The notes under the pieces were generated by a model. It did no database searches, was not told the origin of the DNA, and was given only the letters and a program-made list of their open reading frames with translations. A DNA stretch of 64,000 bases from Phoronis australis (lineage: Eukaryota > Phoronida > Phoronidae): assembly GCA_002633005.1 (NCBI GenBank), contig NMRA01000011.1, forward strand, positions 1,349,778 through 1,413,777, written 5' to 3'. Positions 9,943-22,800 of the stretch are shown here, piece by piece (within the stretch, counting starts at the first letter, position 1; each line of letters starts with the position of its first letter). A program made the position numbers and the translations under genes.

Positions 9943-12163
9943 GGCGAACACACGAGACAAAGACAGGTGGTGTTCTGGTACACAAAACAGTGAGGACGAA
10001 AGAGCATGGTTATGTCTGTCGGTGAAGTTTAGTATAATATTAGTTCTCACAGGACACCGTTAAAGTTGTTTGTCTACCTTCTTGAATCACTGTCGACGTC
10101 ATCTTTCACGTATGAAACGCCGTTATGCTGCCATTGCTACTGAAATAAAACAGTAATGACCGTTAGCACCTTTTGGGTGTCCGTAATGAATGACGAAGAC
10201 TGATCGATGAGACAATGGTAATGCAAGGCGTTAACCCTCAATTTATGTCAACACCGGAACTCGTTCCTCGTTTTTACTATAGACACACAGCGTGCCACAG
10301 CTAAATCCTGCACGTTGTCTGCACGACTCAACACCACCACAGTACAAAAATAGAGTTTGCGATCACCCTGTGTGCGATATTCCAGTACCTTCGCCGCTCT
10401 GCGACGGCTGTGTAACATCAGTTAAGATTCAAGTAGCGTACTGGCAAATATGAAACCAATCAAATGAATGAGCGGTGAAACAATTCCCAAATATTGACAA
10501 TGGTTAGTTCATAAAATGCAAATACACCAAACGTTGAATTCAAACAAAATATGCAATGATCTTCCTAATCGTCTGCAGAAGGATTCGTGGCAATATTTAT
10601 TAATGTCTGGCTGAACGGGTTTAAGTGTATTGAAAATAAAGCCAGATGATCGTGGCTTGTTTGAGAAATGATTGATTAAGTTAATCTATTACTGAAGTTA
10701 AATAGGTTCTAGTAAGCAGCTCAGTTAAACAGCAATCAGTTTCATCATGCATTTTATCCTACCAGTCAAATGAATTATAGATTTAGAAAGAGTGGATTCC
10801 TGAAAAGGAATGAGTGTATGCGTGTATTATGAAATAGTCGTCTGTTCGTATACTCGTGTTTTAGGCCTTGGGAAGTGATCCGTCGTCAAGGCAAATTGTC
10901 GTTTAGAGAGTGTACATCATTTGAGTGTAATTTTACTGCCGAGCTTCCCTGCAGTCAGCAATGCAAAACCGGTTTCTTTAATCGTCGTGAATCTTAGAGT
11001 AAATTTCAAGGTAGCGAAAATGACGTCACGTCGATGAATCCTCAACTGTAGAACAGTGTGTAACGTGTCAATCTCTGAGCACCAGGCATTAAAAGGATTC
11101 CGTGAGGGAATACTTGCCTACAGTATATATGTTGAAAGTTTTGTTTTTTAGTTATTCCATAAAAACCAGAGGCAAAACACTGATAAATCCAACAAACTTG
11201 CCTCACTGACAAAGGGTGCAGCCAGGTAGAACCCTAAGTTAAAATTTGAAAAGAACCATTTAAACAACTAATTTGACATTGCTATCGCAAATTCAATTGA
11301 AGATGCAGAGCCCGACATTACCAAATGCTATTGCCGTCAACAAATTATTTTAAGGCTTTCGCTAACGTTGATTCTTTAAAAACTACAGTCGCACCTCACG
11401 AATCCCAGATACGCCTGTGCTGTTACTGACGTGTTCCTGTAATGGTATTGAATGAGTAAAAACTCCGTCGAGTAAATTGTAGAACCGCACCTGAAGTGGT
11501 TGCTTGTTCTGCCTGGTGACGTGATACTGATGATGGGTTTGTGATAAACATTTAAAAATGAATGTTTTTTTACTTGCTGTGTCAATCGCGTGATTTAGCT
11601 GGTGTAATCATAGTTGTGTACTAGTTCTAGTTAATCAAAGAGATTAAGGTCAACCAAGAATCTACAATTTGGTATTTTCAGTTATTGAAACGTAAGTTAT
11701 TCTGTTCTCTCTATAGGCTGATGTCCTCGTGACATTTTGATTGATGGTTTTCAGAGAATGCCATGTATTTATGACGATCTGATGTAGCAACATAACTATA
11801 CAGTACACGATACAGAAGCATTGGCCTTAATTTCTTAATTTTCTACTGAATCACTGAGCAACAGAAACATTTCGATATCTATGTTCCCTCGTTACCCTTA
11901 TCAATCAGAATTACTTATACATCAACAGTCTTTCGACAAGCCCCAAAATTACACATTAAATCATACCGCTTCAATAGATAGCTTAAACGGATGAATAGTC
12001 CGCCTTCAGTGAGATAAGGCAACGATAGGAGGAGCTCTATAATCACATTTTATGCTATAGTGACTGGCTGATAATCCCGTGCATGTTACGAATAGTTTGG
12101 TAGACCAATCTTGGTGACAAAAACATGGAATTCTGATCACACGAGACAAATGCCCTACCTCAT
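9943..12163. other. Upstream region of the carboxypeptidase gene, no further gene seen
   Basis: Presumed promoter side of the minus-strand gene. Minus-strand splice-like sites occur near 10143/10078 and 10391, possibly 5' UTR exons. The open frame at 11376-11585 (-) is not convincing as coding sequence. Confidence 0.4.
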
Positions 12164-12534
12164 ATCATTAATAACCTTCCTGAAAGTGTCTCCCAAAAAC
12201 TTTTTACCCATTCGTTATCCTCTGTTATAAATTATTTTAAGAATGTTTGTCTTGAAAATTATGAACTTGAGTGCGCTATTCCCAACTGCTTTGTGTGCAA
12301 CTATTTTCGATAATATCTCACAGTCTTTACACAAGTAGTTTTAAAGTACATCATCACCTAATTTTTATAGTTCTGCTTATCTGTAACGCTGTATTTTTTC
12401 TTTCTGATTCTCTGGTGGCTCCGTGGTCAGCGGACCTCTCGGGTCCTTCACGGAGTCTCCATAAGCGTAAATCTATATCAAGTGTATTTTGACTTAAAGT
12501 GAATAAAGTGTATTACTACTACTACTACTACTAC
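12164..12534 (+). mobile_element. 3' end of a non-LTR retrotransposon (CR1/L2-like) with stem-loop and (TAC)n tail
   Basis: From 12164 the plus strand encodes a LINE C-terminal-like tail (NNLPESVSQKLFTHSLSSV, then ...VINYFKNVCLENYELE) ending in TAA at 12311. A 3' UTR follows with a two-part hairpin: CTCCGTG 12419-12425 pairs with CACGGAG 12449-12455, and GGACC 12432-12436 with GGTCC 12442-12446. Then come AATAAA at 12502 and a (TAC)n tail at 12513-12533. A 3' stem-loop plus a short tandem-repeat tail is the arrangement known from L2/CR1-group LINEs. The 5' part is missing, as in ordinary 5'-truncated insertions. Confidence 0.65.
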
Positions 12535-12671
12535 ATGGTCTGAATAACATACGTTTGTGGCAAGAGAACGCTGGAATAGAATTATGTAGAGGGATGTACC
12601 TCAACGATAAAATCCATTAAATTTCATCAGATTTTGGGTACCTGATCCAACTTAGACTGAAAAAAGGGAGG

Positions 12672-14337
12672 TTATAGTCTGTTTGTATTCACGTATATGT
12701 AGATGTGTTTGCTAAACATGTATGTTAGTAGGATCACACGTATGTGTCTTCGTACTGTGTGCACGTACGTACATGTATGTATATGTATATGTACGTATTT
12801 AGGTATATGTATGCTTGTATGAATGTATGTATTTATGTATGTATGTCCAATTGTTTTGCGTTTTAGTAATACTTTATACTTTGCGGTCTTACGTTGACAA
12901 AACACATACAGAGTAGCAATTAACTGACACTCATCCATTGATATGAACACGTGGACTATATTCTTCCGTTGTATCTGTGCAGGTTCTGGGGACATGTATT
13001 TTATGTTGTGTCTAGGCACTTGCTTCGTAATGTATGATGAAAAACATACAGTATAAAACGTGTCTTCAATAATGTAAGCATGTCTGTATTTAGGTACAAA
13101 GACATGAAGTAGTTGGTGAACAATTACGGAATATAAATTTTGAAGCCGCTTTGTACCATGTTCTGCGTTGTCAATACAATTCTCTTTGCAGTGGCTCTTC
13201 AAAAGCAATGTCACCGCGTTCTTGTCCATTGTTTGATTTGAAATTGGTTGCAATCAAAACTCCCCTAGCTCTAAAACTACTCGACGATCAAATTTATGAA
13301 CCTATTCTGAAGCGCTCGTTCATCAGCCTCGCTTTCATATTATTTCTAACCTGAGTAAGGAACGAGATGAGATGAAACGAAAGTTGTTTGTTGACAGTAG
13401 GAGCGGGTTAGATAGTTATGCACATTTCACTATCATGTCCTGTTAGTGAATTTTGTCTGCTACGACCCTATTGTAAACGCGAGTTTGCCTATATTCACCA
13501 AGGCAATAATTTGTAGTTTAGAAACAGAACGAAAGAACCGTTTGCAGTCAGTCAACAGTTGCAGGTTCGATTATCAAAACTACTAACATTCTAACGAGCC
13601 TCAGAAGGACAAACTCATTTGGTTCAATGAGCATGAAGAACAGAGCATTATTAAAGTCACGTGTCAAACTCAGGAACTGGAATACCAACCATTCAAACTG
13701 AGTCTGTAACTTGTTTATTAAGGATAGTTATGCACGACTAACAAGAGCCAAATCAATAGTGAATGAAACGTCAACACTATGCTATCATTTTACTGTACCA
13801 TGTTACACCTAGCGGCTCAATTATTTTTTTCTGCATGTTGCCCACAAGTCAGCTTGACCCACTGCCACACGTAGGCCTACTATGCCAAATAGGTAGAAAG
13901 CGATTGTATTCTGACGCTCCGATATTGGCTCCTGACTTGAGATTATCTTATCTCTATAAAGTTGAGTACATTTAAGTTGACGATCTGTTTGACAGCACTT
14001 AATGTGAGTGGCCAATAAAGTCCACTCCACATCAAAATGTGCACAAGTACATTAAAACTACGACTTTAGTTTTCCGCCTTGATTCAGGAGAGGACTTAAC
14101 ATGTAACAATTAAGAGCAGTTTAATGAGAGTAAACTGCATGGTGTCAAAAAGGTTTAGCGGTGTCTAGAAGGTCTTACTAGATCACGTGTTTATCATTAC
14201 GTCGACATGTCTTGTAAGAAGACCACGCGATCTGACTAGCTTAATTTTTCTCTTGCGATCTACCCAACAAAATGGTGCAATGTTAAACACTTTCCAAATC
14301 TTTTACATTTTTCGCCATATATGGGAAGAATACAAAC
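12672..14337. other. Region with degenerate (TATG)n microsatellite, otherwise featureless
   Basis: A degenerate TATG/TACG repeat occupies about 12770-12845. It supplies the C-terminal third of a 193-codon minus-strand open frame that I do not accept as a gene. Nothing else recognised up to 14337. Confidence 0.4.
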
Positions 14338-14394
14338 CTAGTACACAAGTTCATAGACCACTTCCAGGCGCACCCTCATATTGTTAATGACCCG
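14338..14394 (-). CDS. Possible terminal exon of an unidentified gene
   Basis: A strong acceptor (TTTTTGTTTTACAG) on the minus strand is followed by 18 sense codons, RVINNMRVRLEVVYELVY, and a TAG at 14338-14340. Composition and amphipathic pattern look protein-like, and the exon starts in phase 0. No family recognised. The matching upstream exons would lie to the right; 17592-17641 is one weak candidate with exit phase 0. Confidence 0.3.
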   Translation of the reverse strand, partial: RVINNMRVRLEVVYELVY

Positions 14395-17300
14395 CTGTAA
14401 AACAAAAACTGAAGAAACTAATGTGTTTAAATTGTCAACGGTATTAAAGTCGATTGGGTTGCATGTTACTTTTCGGTAACATAAAAGTTCCGAAGCCGAT
14501 GCTATGGGAGAGACTGCGGCAGAAAAATGGTCTTTGGCTGACAACCGGAGAACACCGGAATCGACTGACCATCGACCGACAGGTGACCAGGCAAAAGAGA
14601 GTGAGTGAATAACAAGAACAGATTTATGCTTTTGAATATTGGGATGCAGACAGCACAGTCCCGGTCTCATATTATAATCGTACTCATTGTATTGGTTGAG
14701 AAATTTCGGTTTATATTCCTTACTCACATAGTTGTTAGCACAAGTTAGGCCTACTGAACTTTTTTTACACCAATTTACACAATGTGTGCATGACATTTAA
14801 CCATTTCAAGAAGTGAAAATTCGAGTAAAACTTGAACAGACAGGGTGCATCCAATCAAACAGCGTTGAATGCAAAAAAGTTGTTTATAACACAAAGTGCT
14901 AACGTACAGCAGGAAACAAGAAAACTGATTGTGACATCATCCAATGGTTCACGTTCGCCGCTATTTCAAAACGAACTCTCTTCAGCTGCCGGGAAACTTT
15001 GCTCTGGACATTGAACTCAATGACCAACGAAAACATTGTCACCAAAGTTTGAACGTTTCGGTAGTCAATCAGCCAATTAACAAAAGAATAGGTGCGAGAG
15101 AGTCGTTATTAAGAAGTGGTAACCGCTCTCCATTAACGTTTGATATGTAGTAATGTAAAATCTTTTTATTATACTGACAAGTACAAGCTATTAACAACAA
15201 CACCATGTGAATATTGTTATTGTGTCCGTCAGGAATTGGGCATATTTGGCACTTCATAATGACAATTAAAAATCAAACAAAGATATTTTTTTTTAAATTT
15301 CACCTACAAGCGTATTCTGACTAAACAAATTTGGTAATTTCTCCTGAAAAAATCCAAACATAATACTTTTAATTCCTCCAGTCTGCTATAGCGTGAACCG
15401 TTGCTAGGAGAAATTTATTAAGAATTGAATCTGAGGAACCTAGGTGTAATGAAAAATCAAATAAAAATGCCGCACATTGAGTTTGAGTTACATAATATAT
15501 ACATAACCTTTCACCTAAAAATAATATAACCGAAGGATACACGCTACATTGGAGCATTGAAAATCCTTCTTAGAGAGAATACCGAAATTGTTGGATCGAC
15601 TTGTTACAATAAAAAGGTCGGCCACTTTGTCCTCTCATTTGAACACCAGGAATGGTCAAATTTACACGACAGGAACTTAACACCGTCAGCCAAATATCTA
15701 AAAACTTTCCAACACAGTATGAGTTAGCTTACGTGTGCGTACTCGTTGTATAGTGACGAAAGACACCTCATCGGCTACCTCTGGCCAACCAAAATTTTCA
15801 GAAATGCTTCCTTTGCGCCTCCGAGTTCCCCGTTAAAGAGATACTTCTATCTTGTAATTCAAAGATAATGTGTTCATGTACTTAACAGTGGAGTGTCCAC
15901 TAAACTTGCCCACCTGGTCAAATGGTCAATTGCTTATCACAAGATGGATTAGCAACTCAAAGCAAAGAACAGGAATTGAATAACAGCTAGCTGTGCATTA
16001 GTCTCGGCTCATTTCACAAACTCACTAAGTACTTGCAGCGAATATTGAACTATGAAGGAGGCGGTAAGGAACTGTACCTTCCGTTCTTGTGTATTCAGCT
16101 ACGTGAACTCTGTGCGTTTGGTTTGATGGTTTTGAATAGAATAGGGACTATTTATTGATTACCAGGTTCAAGTTGTATTAAATGATGAACATAGACGCTT
16201 GACAATCAAGCAGTAAAATTTTCAGTACAAACTGGGTGCAAAAACCTAACATCATTGTGGAAACGAATGGAGTGTGCAATCATATTCACGCCCTCCGGAC
16301 GTACAACGTTTACCAGTAGCGCTGCCTTTCCTCTGACAGTGTCATGCCCACGTACGAGTTCAGGCAATGAAACTGTTATACTTAGTGCTGTTTATCGATG
16401 TGACACCAAGAACATATAATATCTATATATATTTCATGACAGGCTAACAGGGAGATATTCCCATATTGGATATACTTATCAGATTGTAAACCTCCAATAA
16501 AATTAACCGTTTTACATGCACAAGCACGTCTATACCTATAAAACACTTCAAATGATCTTGAAGTAATAACTTGTGGGTAAAATTTGACACATGTTGGTCA
16601 ACAAAGTGGTTCTGACAAAGAACAGCCAAATTACAGAGAAAAAAAACGAATAAACTGAAACCATAGCTTTCCAACCACTGCAATGAAATTAGAAGACTGG
16701 ACACTATGAGTTGTGCACTTTCCAAATTCCATTCAGGCAAAACTATAAAACCCACCAATGCCGCCAACAATGTTGTTTTCAGAACAGATAGTCTGTCGTG
16801 CCAAAGGATGTTATTTCTGAGTTTCTTATTTAGAAGCTGGGCCTTACAGTTCGCAACGCTACAAAAATAAAACCGGAGAGCGTGGAATTAGATTTAGCAA
16901 TAAAACCACTTTCAACACAACTCTAGGTATTGAAGCTGGGAAAGTAAGCTTGCCCTTGTGTTGCTCAACAGGCACTTCACACTTAAAGTGGATTACAGAG
17001 GAAGTAAGGAATTTCATTACTTAAGACGTTTGGCGTAATAAACTTATGATTTGACATTTGAATATTACTCGATTATAAACCAGTGGACAGTTCCATGAGC
17101 AAGGAAGTTGGAATTAGCGACGTTCGCAACCCATGGATCCGTGGTTGCTAAAGTGAACCGCTATATTCTGCTAACACCAGTCGCTAGACTCCTTACCTGT
17201 TTAAGTCAACGGCCGAAACACGGCAAAGCGTTAATTGGTCTTCTTGTCACAAAGCATCACTGATTAGCCTGTATCACTATGACACATTTGGTAACTCAAA

Positions 17301-17591
17301 GTTCACTGTCTTGTCAGATCCATTGTAAAGACGTCGTAGTGTTACCGGACCCGACTTATAAGTTTTGGACAAAGAGGCACAGGGGTTATAAGTGCCGGTC
17401 AGTGAACAGAGTATACCTTTTTCCCCAGACAGGCACCTCGCCTTATCACGAATATCACCAGTGTCTTATTATTTCTGACGTTATGACAAGTGAATAAAGT
17501 TCAGGTGTAGAATGTATACAGCTATCACAGAAACATCTAATCCACTGACAAGTATCAACAAATTTTGAGATAAGAAAATATCCGCGCTTAC
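14395..17591. other. No confident feature
   Basis: Several short open frames exist, including a hydrophobic one at 16444-16770 (-) and an open stretch near 15735-15850 (-) ending at a GTAAGC donor-like site, but none has both splice borders or a recognisable domain. Confidence 0.35.
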
Positions 17592-17641
17592 CTTAGCGTA
17601 TCCTTGATAACTTATATCATAAACAGTCAACGTGAACCTTG
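17592..17641 (-). CDS. Possible internal exon of an unidentified gene
   Basis: The minus strand reads RFTLTVYDISYQGYAK between an AG (GATCGTAAG) and an AAG|GTAAGC donor. Length is 50 bases, phase 1 in and 0 out. It looks like a beta strand but is too short to identify, and the acceptor is poor. Confidence 0.22.
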
Positions 17642-17929
17642 CTTACGATCAATAATTATAACAACACCGATTCGGATTGTGATTACCTCACGAAGTAGTT
17701 CTATTTACGTGCTTTGAAGTTGACCACGTTATCAATCTAAACTTCACTGGTGCGCTGCGGTAAATCGATGCATACTTCTTTAAAAGGACGCTGAACCCTG
17801 TTTCGGTGATTTCAACCAATCTTGGTTGTATCACCTGTTAATGAATTATTGACGTCTCATTTGAGTGACAGCAGCAGGATTCAACTAAAAACTTACCCTC
17901 TCCGAGTCAAAGACAGAATATTATGGTTC

Positions 17930-19179
17930 TGAGCCGGTGGTCTTTGCCTGCGGATGACATGTAACTAGCATAAAACGTATGTCACGCTTGCCCGTTTAGT
18001 AAACTTCATACAAAAGTTTTCAAATTTTGCTCCAAACCTTAAAGGGTTTTCGAGACTTTGCAGTTTACAGAGCCTTATTTTTTCAGAAAACTGGGCAGGA
18101 AAATAGTTTTTTAACATCTGTTTTCAGGTCCAAAGCGGATTTGGTTTTCTTTCAAGGAATTACAAACAAAATTCAAATTGTTGTCAAACGAAATTGCCTT
18201 GCATTTCATGCCGTTCAAACCGTCGCCTTACGTAAAACAAACGAATATCGGTTATGGGCCCAATGGAATCCGCCATTCTAATGCTCTACCAGGCGGTAAC
18301 CAAATACCTTGGTGTTGCCCTAGAGAGTCTCACCTTTTGTGAGAATACGGGACAACATCTCCGTGTTCGTATCCATGCACAACGTGTCTTTATGTGGACA
18401 CAGCTATATCAGACAACAGTCGCGCAACATTCGATACATAAAATTCTTATGCTGGGAGACTCTTAAACTCGTATTAGAATAGATGACAAACTTGTCTTCC
18501 CCATACAAGTGAACATATGGCTGCTACAACTTCTCGTGGTGTGCCATCTGGTCGCCGTGTCACTCGTGCCCCACAACTAGCTATTCGTATAAACTCTATC
18601 GTTCTTTATCAAGCAGACTTACCCGCTCGTGTGCGTTGAACCTCCCAGGCAAAATCAGTTACGACTAATAGGCAACTGATCACACGACTGGATTGTGGTT
18701 AGAAGCAGACGCGTCGGCAAACAATCCGATGTAAAAAGAACACTACCCCAAACACGGTAAACAAGACCAATGATAATTCAATCCGATTTTCAGATAACAG
18801 TCATCTCACCTGCAAAGTTGGTAACCCGACAAAATGTTTATCTAACCGCCGTACGCGTCGTTGGCTTTTCACTATAAACAGTGAATGAATGGCCGGCTTC
18901 AGTGGCGATTATGTGCGGAATAATAGAATTACGTTGGAAATAAAAACATAGAACGGTCGTGGAAAGAATGGGGCTAAAAACGACTGCTGAGACGGGGGTT
19001 ATTATGCGGAAGGACTCTTCCAAGCAACTTTTGTCTGAAGTATAAGAGAACATTATATTAGAAAAACCAACTCACGCCAAGTCATTATTTTCATATAAGC
19101 TAATTGTATAAGCAACTTGAGTAGGACATACTGCGTTATGGGCCTGCAACTGCAATGTGTACAATGAAGGCGAGACTTC
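17930..19179. repeat. Tandem duplication, copy 1 (1.25 kb)
   Basis: Begins TGAGCCGGTGGTCTTTGCCT and ends GAAGGCGAGACTTC directly before the N at 19180. The same sequence restarts at 19181. The second halves are almost identical (the 71-codon frame at 18838-19053 (-) repeats unchanged at 20102-20317), while the first halves differ by several percent, including small indels. Looks like two haplotypes or overlapping contigs joined end to end. Confidence 0.85.
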
Positions 19180-19180
19180 N
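19180..19180. other. Single-N assembly gap between duplicate copies
   Basis: One N separates the end of one 1.25-kb copy from the start of the next. Confidence 0.95.
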
Positions 19181-20443
19181 TGAGCCGGTGGTCTTTGCCT
19201 ACAGATGACATGTAACTAGCCTAAAACGTATGTCACGCTTGCCCGTTTAGTAAAAATCATACAAAAGTTTTCAAATTTTGCTCCAAACCTTAAAGGGTTT
19301 CCGAGACTTTGCAGTTTACAGAGCCTTATTTTTTCAGAAAACTGGGGATGGAAAATAGTTTGTAACATCTGTTTTCAGGCCCACAACGGATTTGGTTTTC
19401 TTTCAAGGAATTACAAACAAAATTCTAATTGTTGTCAAACAATATTGCCTTGCATTTCATGCCGTTCAAACCGTTGCCTTCCGTAAAACAAGCGAATATC
19501 GGTTATGGGCCCACTGGAACTAATTAGAATCCGCCATTCTAATGCTCTACCAGACGGTAACTAAATACCTTGGTAGTGCCCAAGAGAGTCTCACCTTTTG
19601 TGAGAATACGGGACAACATCTCCGTGTTCGTATCCATGCACAGTGTCTTTATGTGGACACAGTTATATCAGACAACAGTCGCGCAACATTCGATACATAA
19701 AATTCTTATGCTGGGACACTCTTAAACTCGTATTAGAATAGATGACAAACTTGTCTTCCCCATACACGTGAACAAGTAGGCTAGCTGCTACAACTTCTTG
19801 TGGTGTGCCATCTGGTCGCCGTGTCACTCGTGCCCCACAACTAGTTATTCGTATAAACTCTGTCATTCTTTATCAAGCAGACTTACCCGCTCGTGTGCGT
19901 TGAACCTCCCAGGCAAAAACAGTTACGACTAATAGGCAACTGATCACACGACTGGATTGTGGTTAGAAGCAGACGCGTCGGCAAACAATCCGATGTAAAA
20001 AGAACACTACCCCAAACACGGTAAACAAGGCCAATGATAATTCAATCCGATTTTCAGATAACAGTCATCTCACCTGCAAAGTTGGTAACCCTACAAAATG
20101 TTTATCTAACCGCCGTACGCGTCGTTGGCTTTTCACTATAAACAGTGAATGAATGGCCGGCTTCAGTGGCGATTATGTGCGGAATAATAGAATTACGTTG
20201 GAAATAAAAACATAGAACGGTCGTGGAAAGAATGGGGCTAAAAACGACTGCTGAGACGGGGGTTATTATGCGGAAGGACTCTTCCAAGCAACTTTTGTCT
20301 GAAGTATAAGAGAACATTATATTAGAAAAACCAACTCACGCCAAGTCATTATTTTCATATAAGCTAATTGTATAAGCAACTTGAGTAGGACATACTGCGT
20401 TATGGGCCTGCAACTGCAATGTGTACAATGAAGGCGAGACTTC
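19181..20443. repeat. Tandem duplication, copy 2 (1.26 kb)
   Basis: Direct repeat of 17930-19179 with differences such as an inserted AACTAATTA-like stretch near 19516 and AACAAGTAGGCTAGC near 19772. Past 20443 the sequence continues uniquely (GCGCGGGATTC), so this copy carries the true right junction. In copy 1 the plus strand opens a short frame beginning MAATTSRGVPSGRRV; copy 2 has lost that ATG, arguing against a gene there. Confidence 0.85.
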
Positions 20444-22008
20444 GCGCGGGATTCAGATGACGACAGAGCCGACATGGACGAATGTAAGAATTTGCGGCAA
20501 TGTCAATTTGATGCGACTATAGATTGTTACGAGGGCCTTAAACATTTATTTACGATTTTACCGCCTAGCCTCTACCGACACTAGCTAGAATGAGGGTAGT
20601 TACAAGAAAGAAGATGTATCGATACTTGGTAAACGCGCAAGGATACCAGTTACACGAAGCGCCTTCTAAGACTGTCTCTAATTTTATGTCAGCATGCGAA
20701 CCTGGTTCGAATTTCCAACTACACGTAGACGGCTTAATAAAGACCAAAAACTGATAAACAACGGGGTGGATATGGGACCACTTATTTCGAACGAACAATA
20801 GGATTTTATTTTTTGAATACTTTGGATATCTTTTCAAAATTTTTAAGTAGAGGTCTATATCCGCGGCTTACCAAACAATAGCTTGTACTGAGGCCCTCAA
20901 GCAAACTCAAACCAGCGTCCGAACATTATGCAGGTTTTCTCAAGAATCATTTTAAATGAGAATAAGTCGAAAATGTACGATTTATTTAAACTATTTTGGT
21001 GGCAGCATGTAACGTAGTGTGGAAAATTTTACGCAAAGTAGCATTTGAAAATCACGTTCTTCCATTGGACGCCTCCGGGCCCTGAACACTCATCTGTTCT
21101 ATTTACCATGACCCAGTCAGTCAGGCATTATTCAATCATGAAATGAGGCAGTGCGTGACTATTCTTTTAATCTTTTCATGGTTGTTCACTTCATTTTTTC
21201 GCTAAAATTGTCAGTGTGATCTTAGCCACATTCTAACACCACTTTTAAGCTGTGTCAAAGGCCCTACCGAAAACCCTACAGGGACGATCTTTGCAAAATA
21301 GACCACCCCTCGCTCAATGCTGATTACGGGCCTATCTGATAAAAGAGGCAAAACATGCAAAACTAATAAACAAACTGAAAAACGCGAAACTTTTCTAATT
21401 CTGCTTGAACAATTATGTTACATGTAATTGGGCTGCGACACGCTTTCGGGAGCTCAAAATTTTGAAAGAAGTAAAAGACGGATTCAAACGCCAAAATCAG
21501 CTGAAGATGCTCGATCAGAACATGCAATATCCAAACAACGCTACAACTGTTTAACACTAATCTTATTGCAGAATTTGAACTACTTCTGCCACCAAATACA
21601 AAATCCGAAACAAAATCATGACTCGCCATTCGGTTATAAGTGTATGCCGGTGATAGCCACTCTAGTTGCAAGCTCCGTATGAGTACGTGTAATCCTCACG
21701 GAGCGAATGCAATTATTGGTCAATAACAGTTGCAAAATTCATTAGATTTATTTGCGTTATTGATTTATTATTTCTATACAACAATGACTTATTCTAATCA
21801 AGTATGGTTCCTTGTTCAAAATTCCAAACAATGAGAACTCTCACAATGGCTACATATACTGGAAAGAATACGACGTAGTGAACCTGTTAATTAGTCAATA
21901 GGGCAAATATGTGTTACGCATGAGAGTACAGCTGTATACTTGAGCTCCACTTAAGCCCTCCTAAGAGAAAAAAATAACTTAGAGCTGGACTGTCATGTAT
22001 TTTCGAAT
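20444..22008. other. No feature recognised
   Basis: AT-rich sequence. Open frames at 20565-20837 (-) and 21363-21671 (-) show no domain or splice borders. Confidence 0.4.
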
Positions 22009-22208
22009 AACTTCATAAGCGGATTTAGGGGGGGCAGGGAGCCCGCCCCCCCCTTGGCTGCCGCAAAAAAATAAAACAGTAAGAGCGTAGGGAAATCTTG
22101 AGTTTATTAATTAACCCCGGTAATTAAAATTACACGGATGAAAAAAGATTTAAATGTGTGCAGTTTTAGTGTTGGGGGGCGGGCTCAAATCCAATTTCAA
22201 GTGTCAAA

Positions 22209-22297
22209 TTCGGAACACGGCGCATTCGTAACGGAACTATGGCTAAGTATAGNTTCGGAACACGGCGCATTCGTAACGGAACTTTGGCTAACTATAG
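22209..22297. repeat. 44-bp direct repeat flanking an N gap
   Basis: TTCGGAACACGGCGCATTCG... occurs at 22209-22252 and again at 22254-22297, with two mismatches, on either side of the N at 22253. The related element at 38076-38936 appears to have it once, so this is most likely an unmerged contig overlap. Confidence 0.8.
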
Positions 22298-22744
22298 TCT
22301 CTCTCCCGCGAGGCCCAGGCGACCGGCAGTGGCGCTGCGCACTACGACTCCGTTTCCGTCGTCTGCTCCACTGTGCAATGAAGAAAATTTACTTCATTTT
22401 TCAAAGAAAATCGAACCTGAGTGACGATGAAAAAACAGAAGCTGCTGGTAAGATGTGAATTTTAATAGAAGCCTTAGTGAATCACTCAGAAACTCGCAAT
22501 ACTCTCTTTGCCAAACCTTACCTTAAGACGATTTCCAAAGCAAACCCGTCATTATTGCCAACACAAATAACGGATTTGGTCTTTGGGCATTTGAAGACTA
22601 TTTTAAATACGACAAATTTGTTAAGAATTCATGGCACAAAATATAAAACGTGTAATAAGCATTACAAAAAGAAGTAGGTTTCGCGCGCAGACGCTGTGGA
22701 CCATAAACAAGTAGGACTCTTAGTATGAGATTAGAAGTTAAATC

Positions 22745-22800
22745 TTGGTGGTGTAGTGGTAACGCACTCTATCTGCCATGTCGAGAGTTCGAGTCTTTGG
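22745..22800 (+). other. tRNA-like (Pol III-like) module within element A copy 1
   Basis: GGTGGTGTAGTGGTAACGC resembles a tRNA A box and GAGTTCGAGTCT a B box, about 35 bases apart. The acceptor arms do not pair, so it is not a tRNA gene; it looks like a SINE head embedded in a DNA transposon. Confidence 0.55.

Noticed and set aside
12672-13253. 193-codon open frame on the minus strand, the longest unbroken one apart from gene exons
   Set aside because: Its C-terminal third is the translation of a (TATG)n microsatellite (HIHTYINT-like), the rest has no recognisable domain and no splice or start context.
16444-16770. Hydrophobic 108-codon frame that could be a membrane protein
   Set aside because: Only hydrophobicity supports it; no family motif, no consistent splice sites.
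18254-18550. Possible small genes (plus frames) in the 1.25-kb duplication
   Set aside because: Frames and ATG differ between the two copies; no recognisable domain.
22138-22677. Coding frames inside element A copy 1
   Set aside because: The first frame crosses the N and repeats its own peptide because of the assembly duplication; the second (NHSETRNTLF...) is shared with copy 2 but has no start-to-stop gene structure or known domain.
22745-22800. tRNA gene
   Set aside because: A- and B-box-like motifs are present but stems do not pair, and the same module lies inside a second copy of the transposon.
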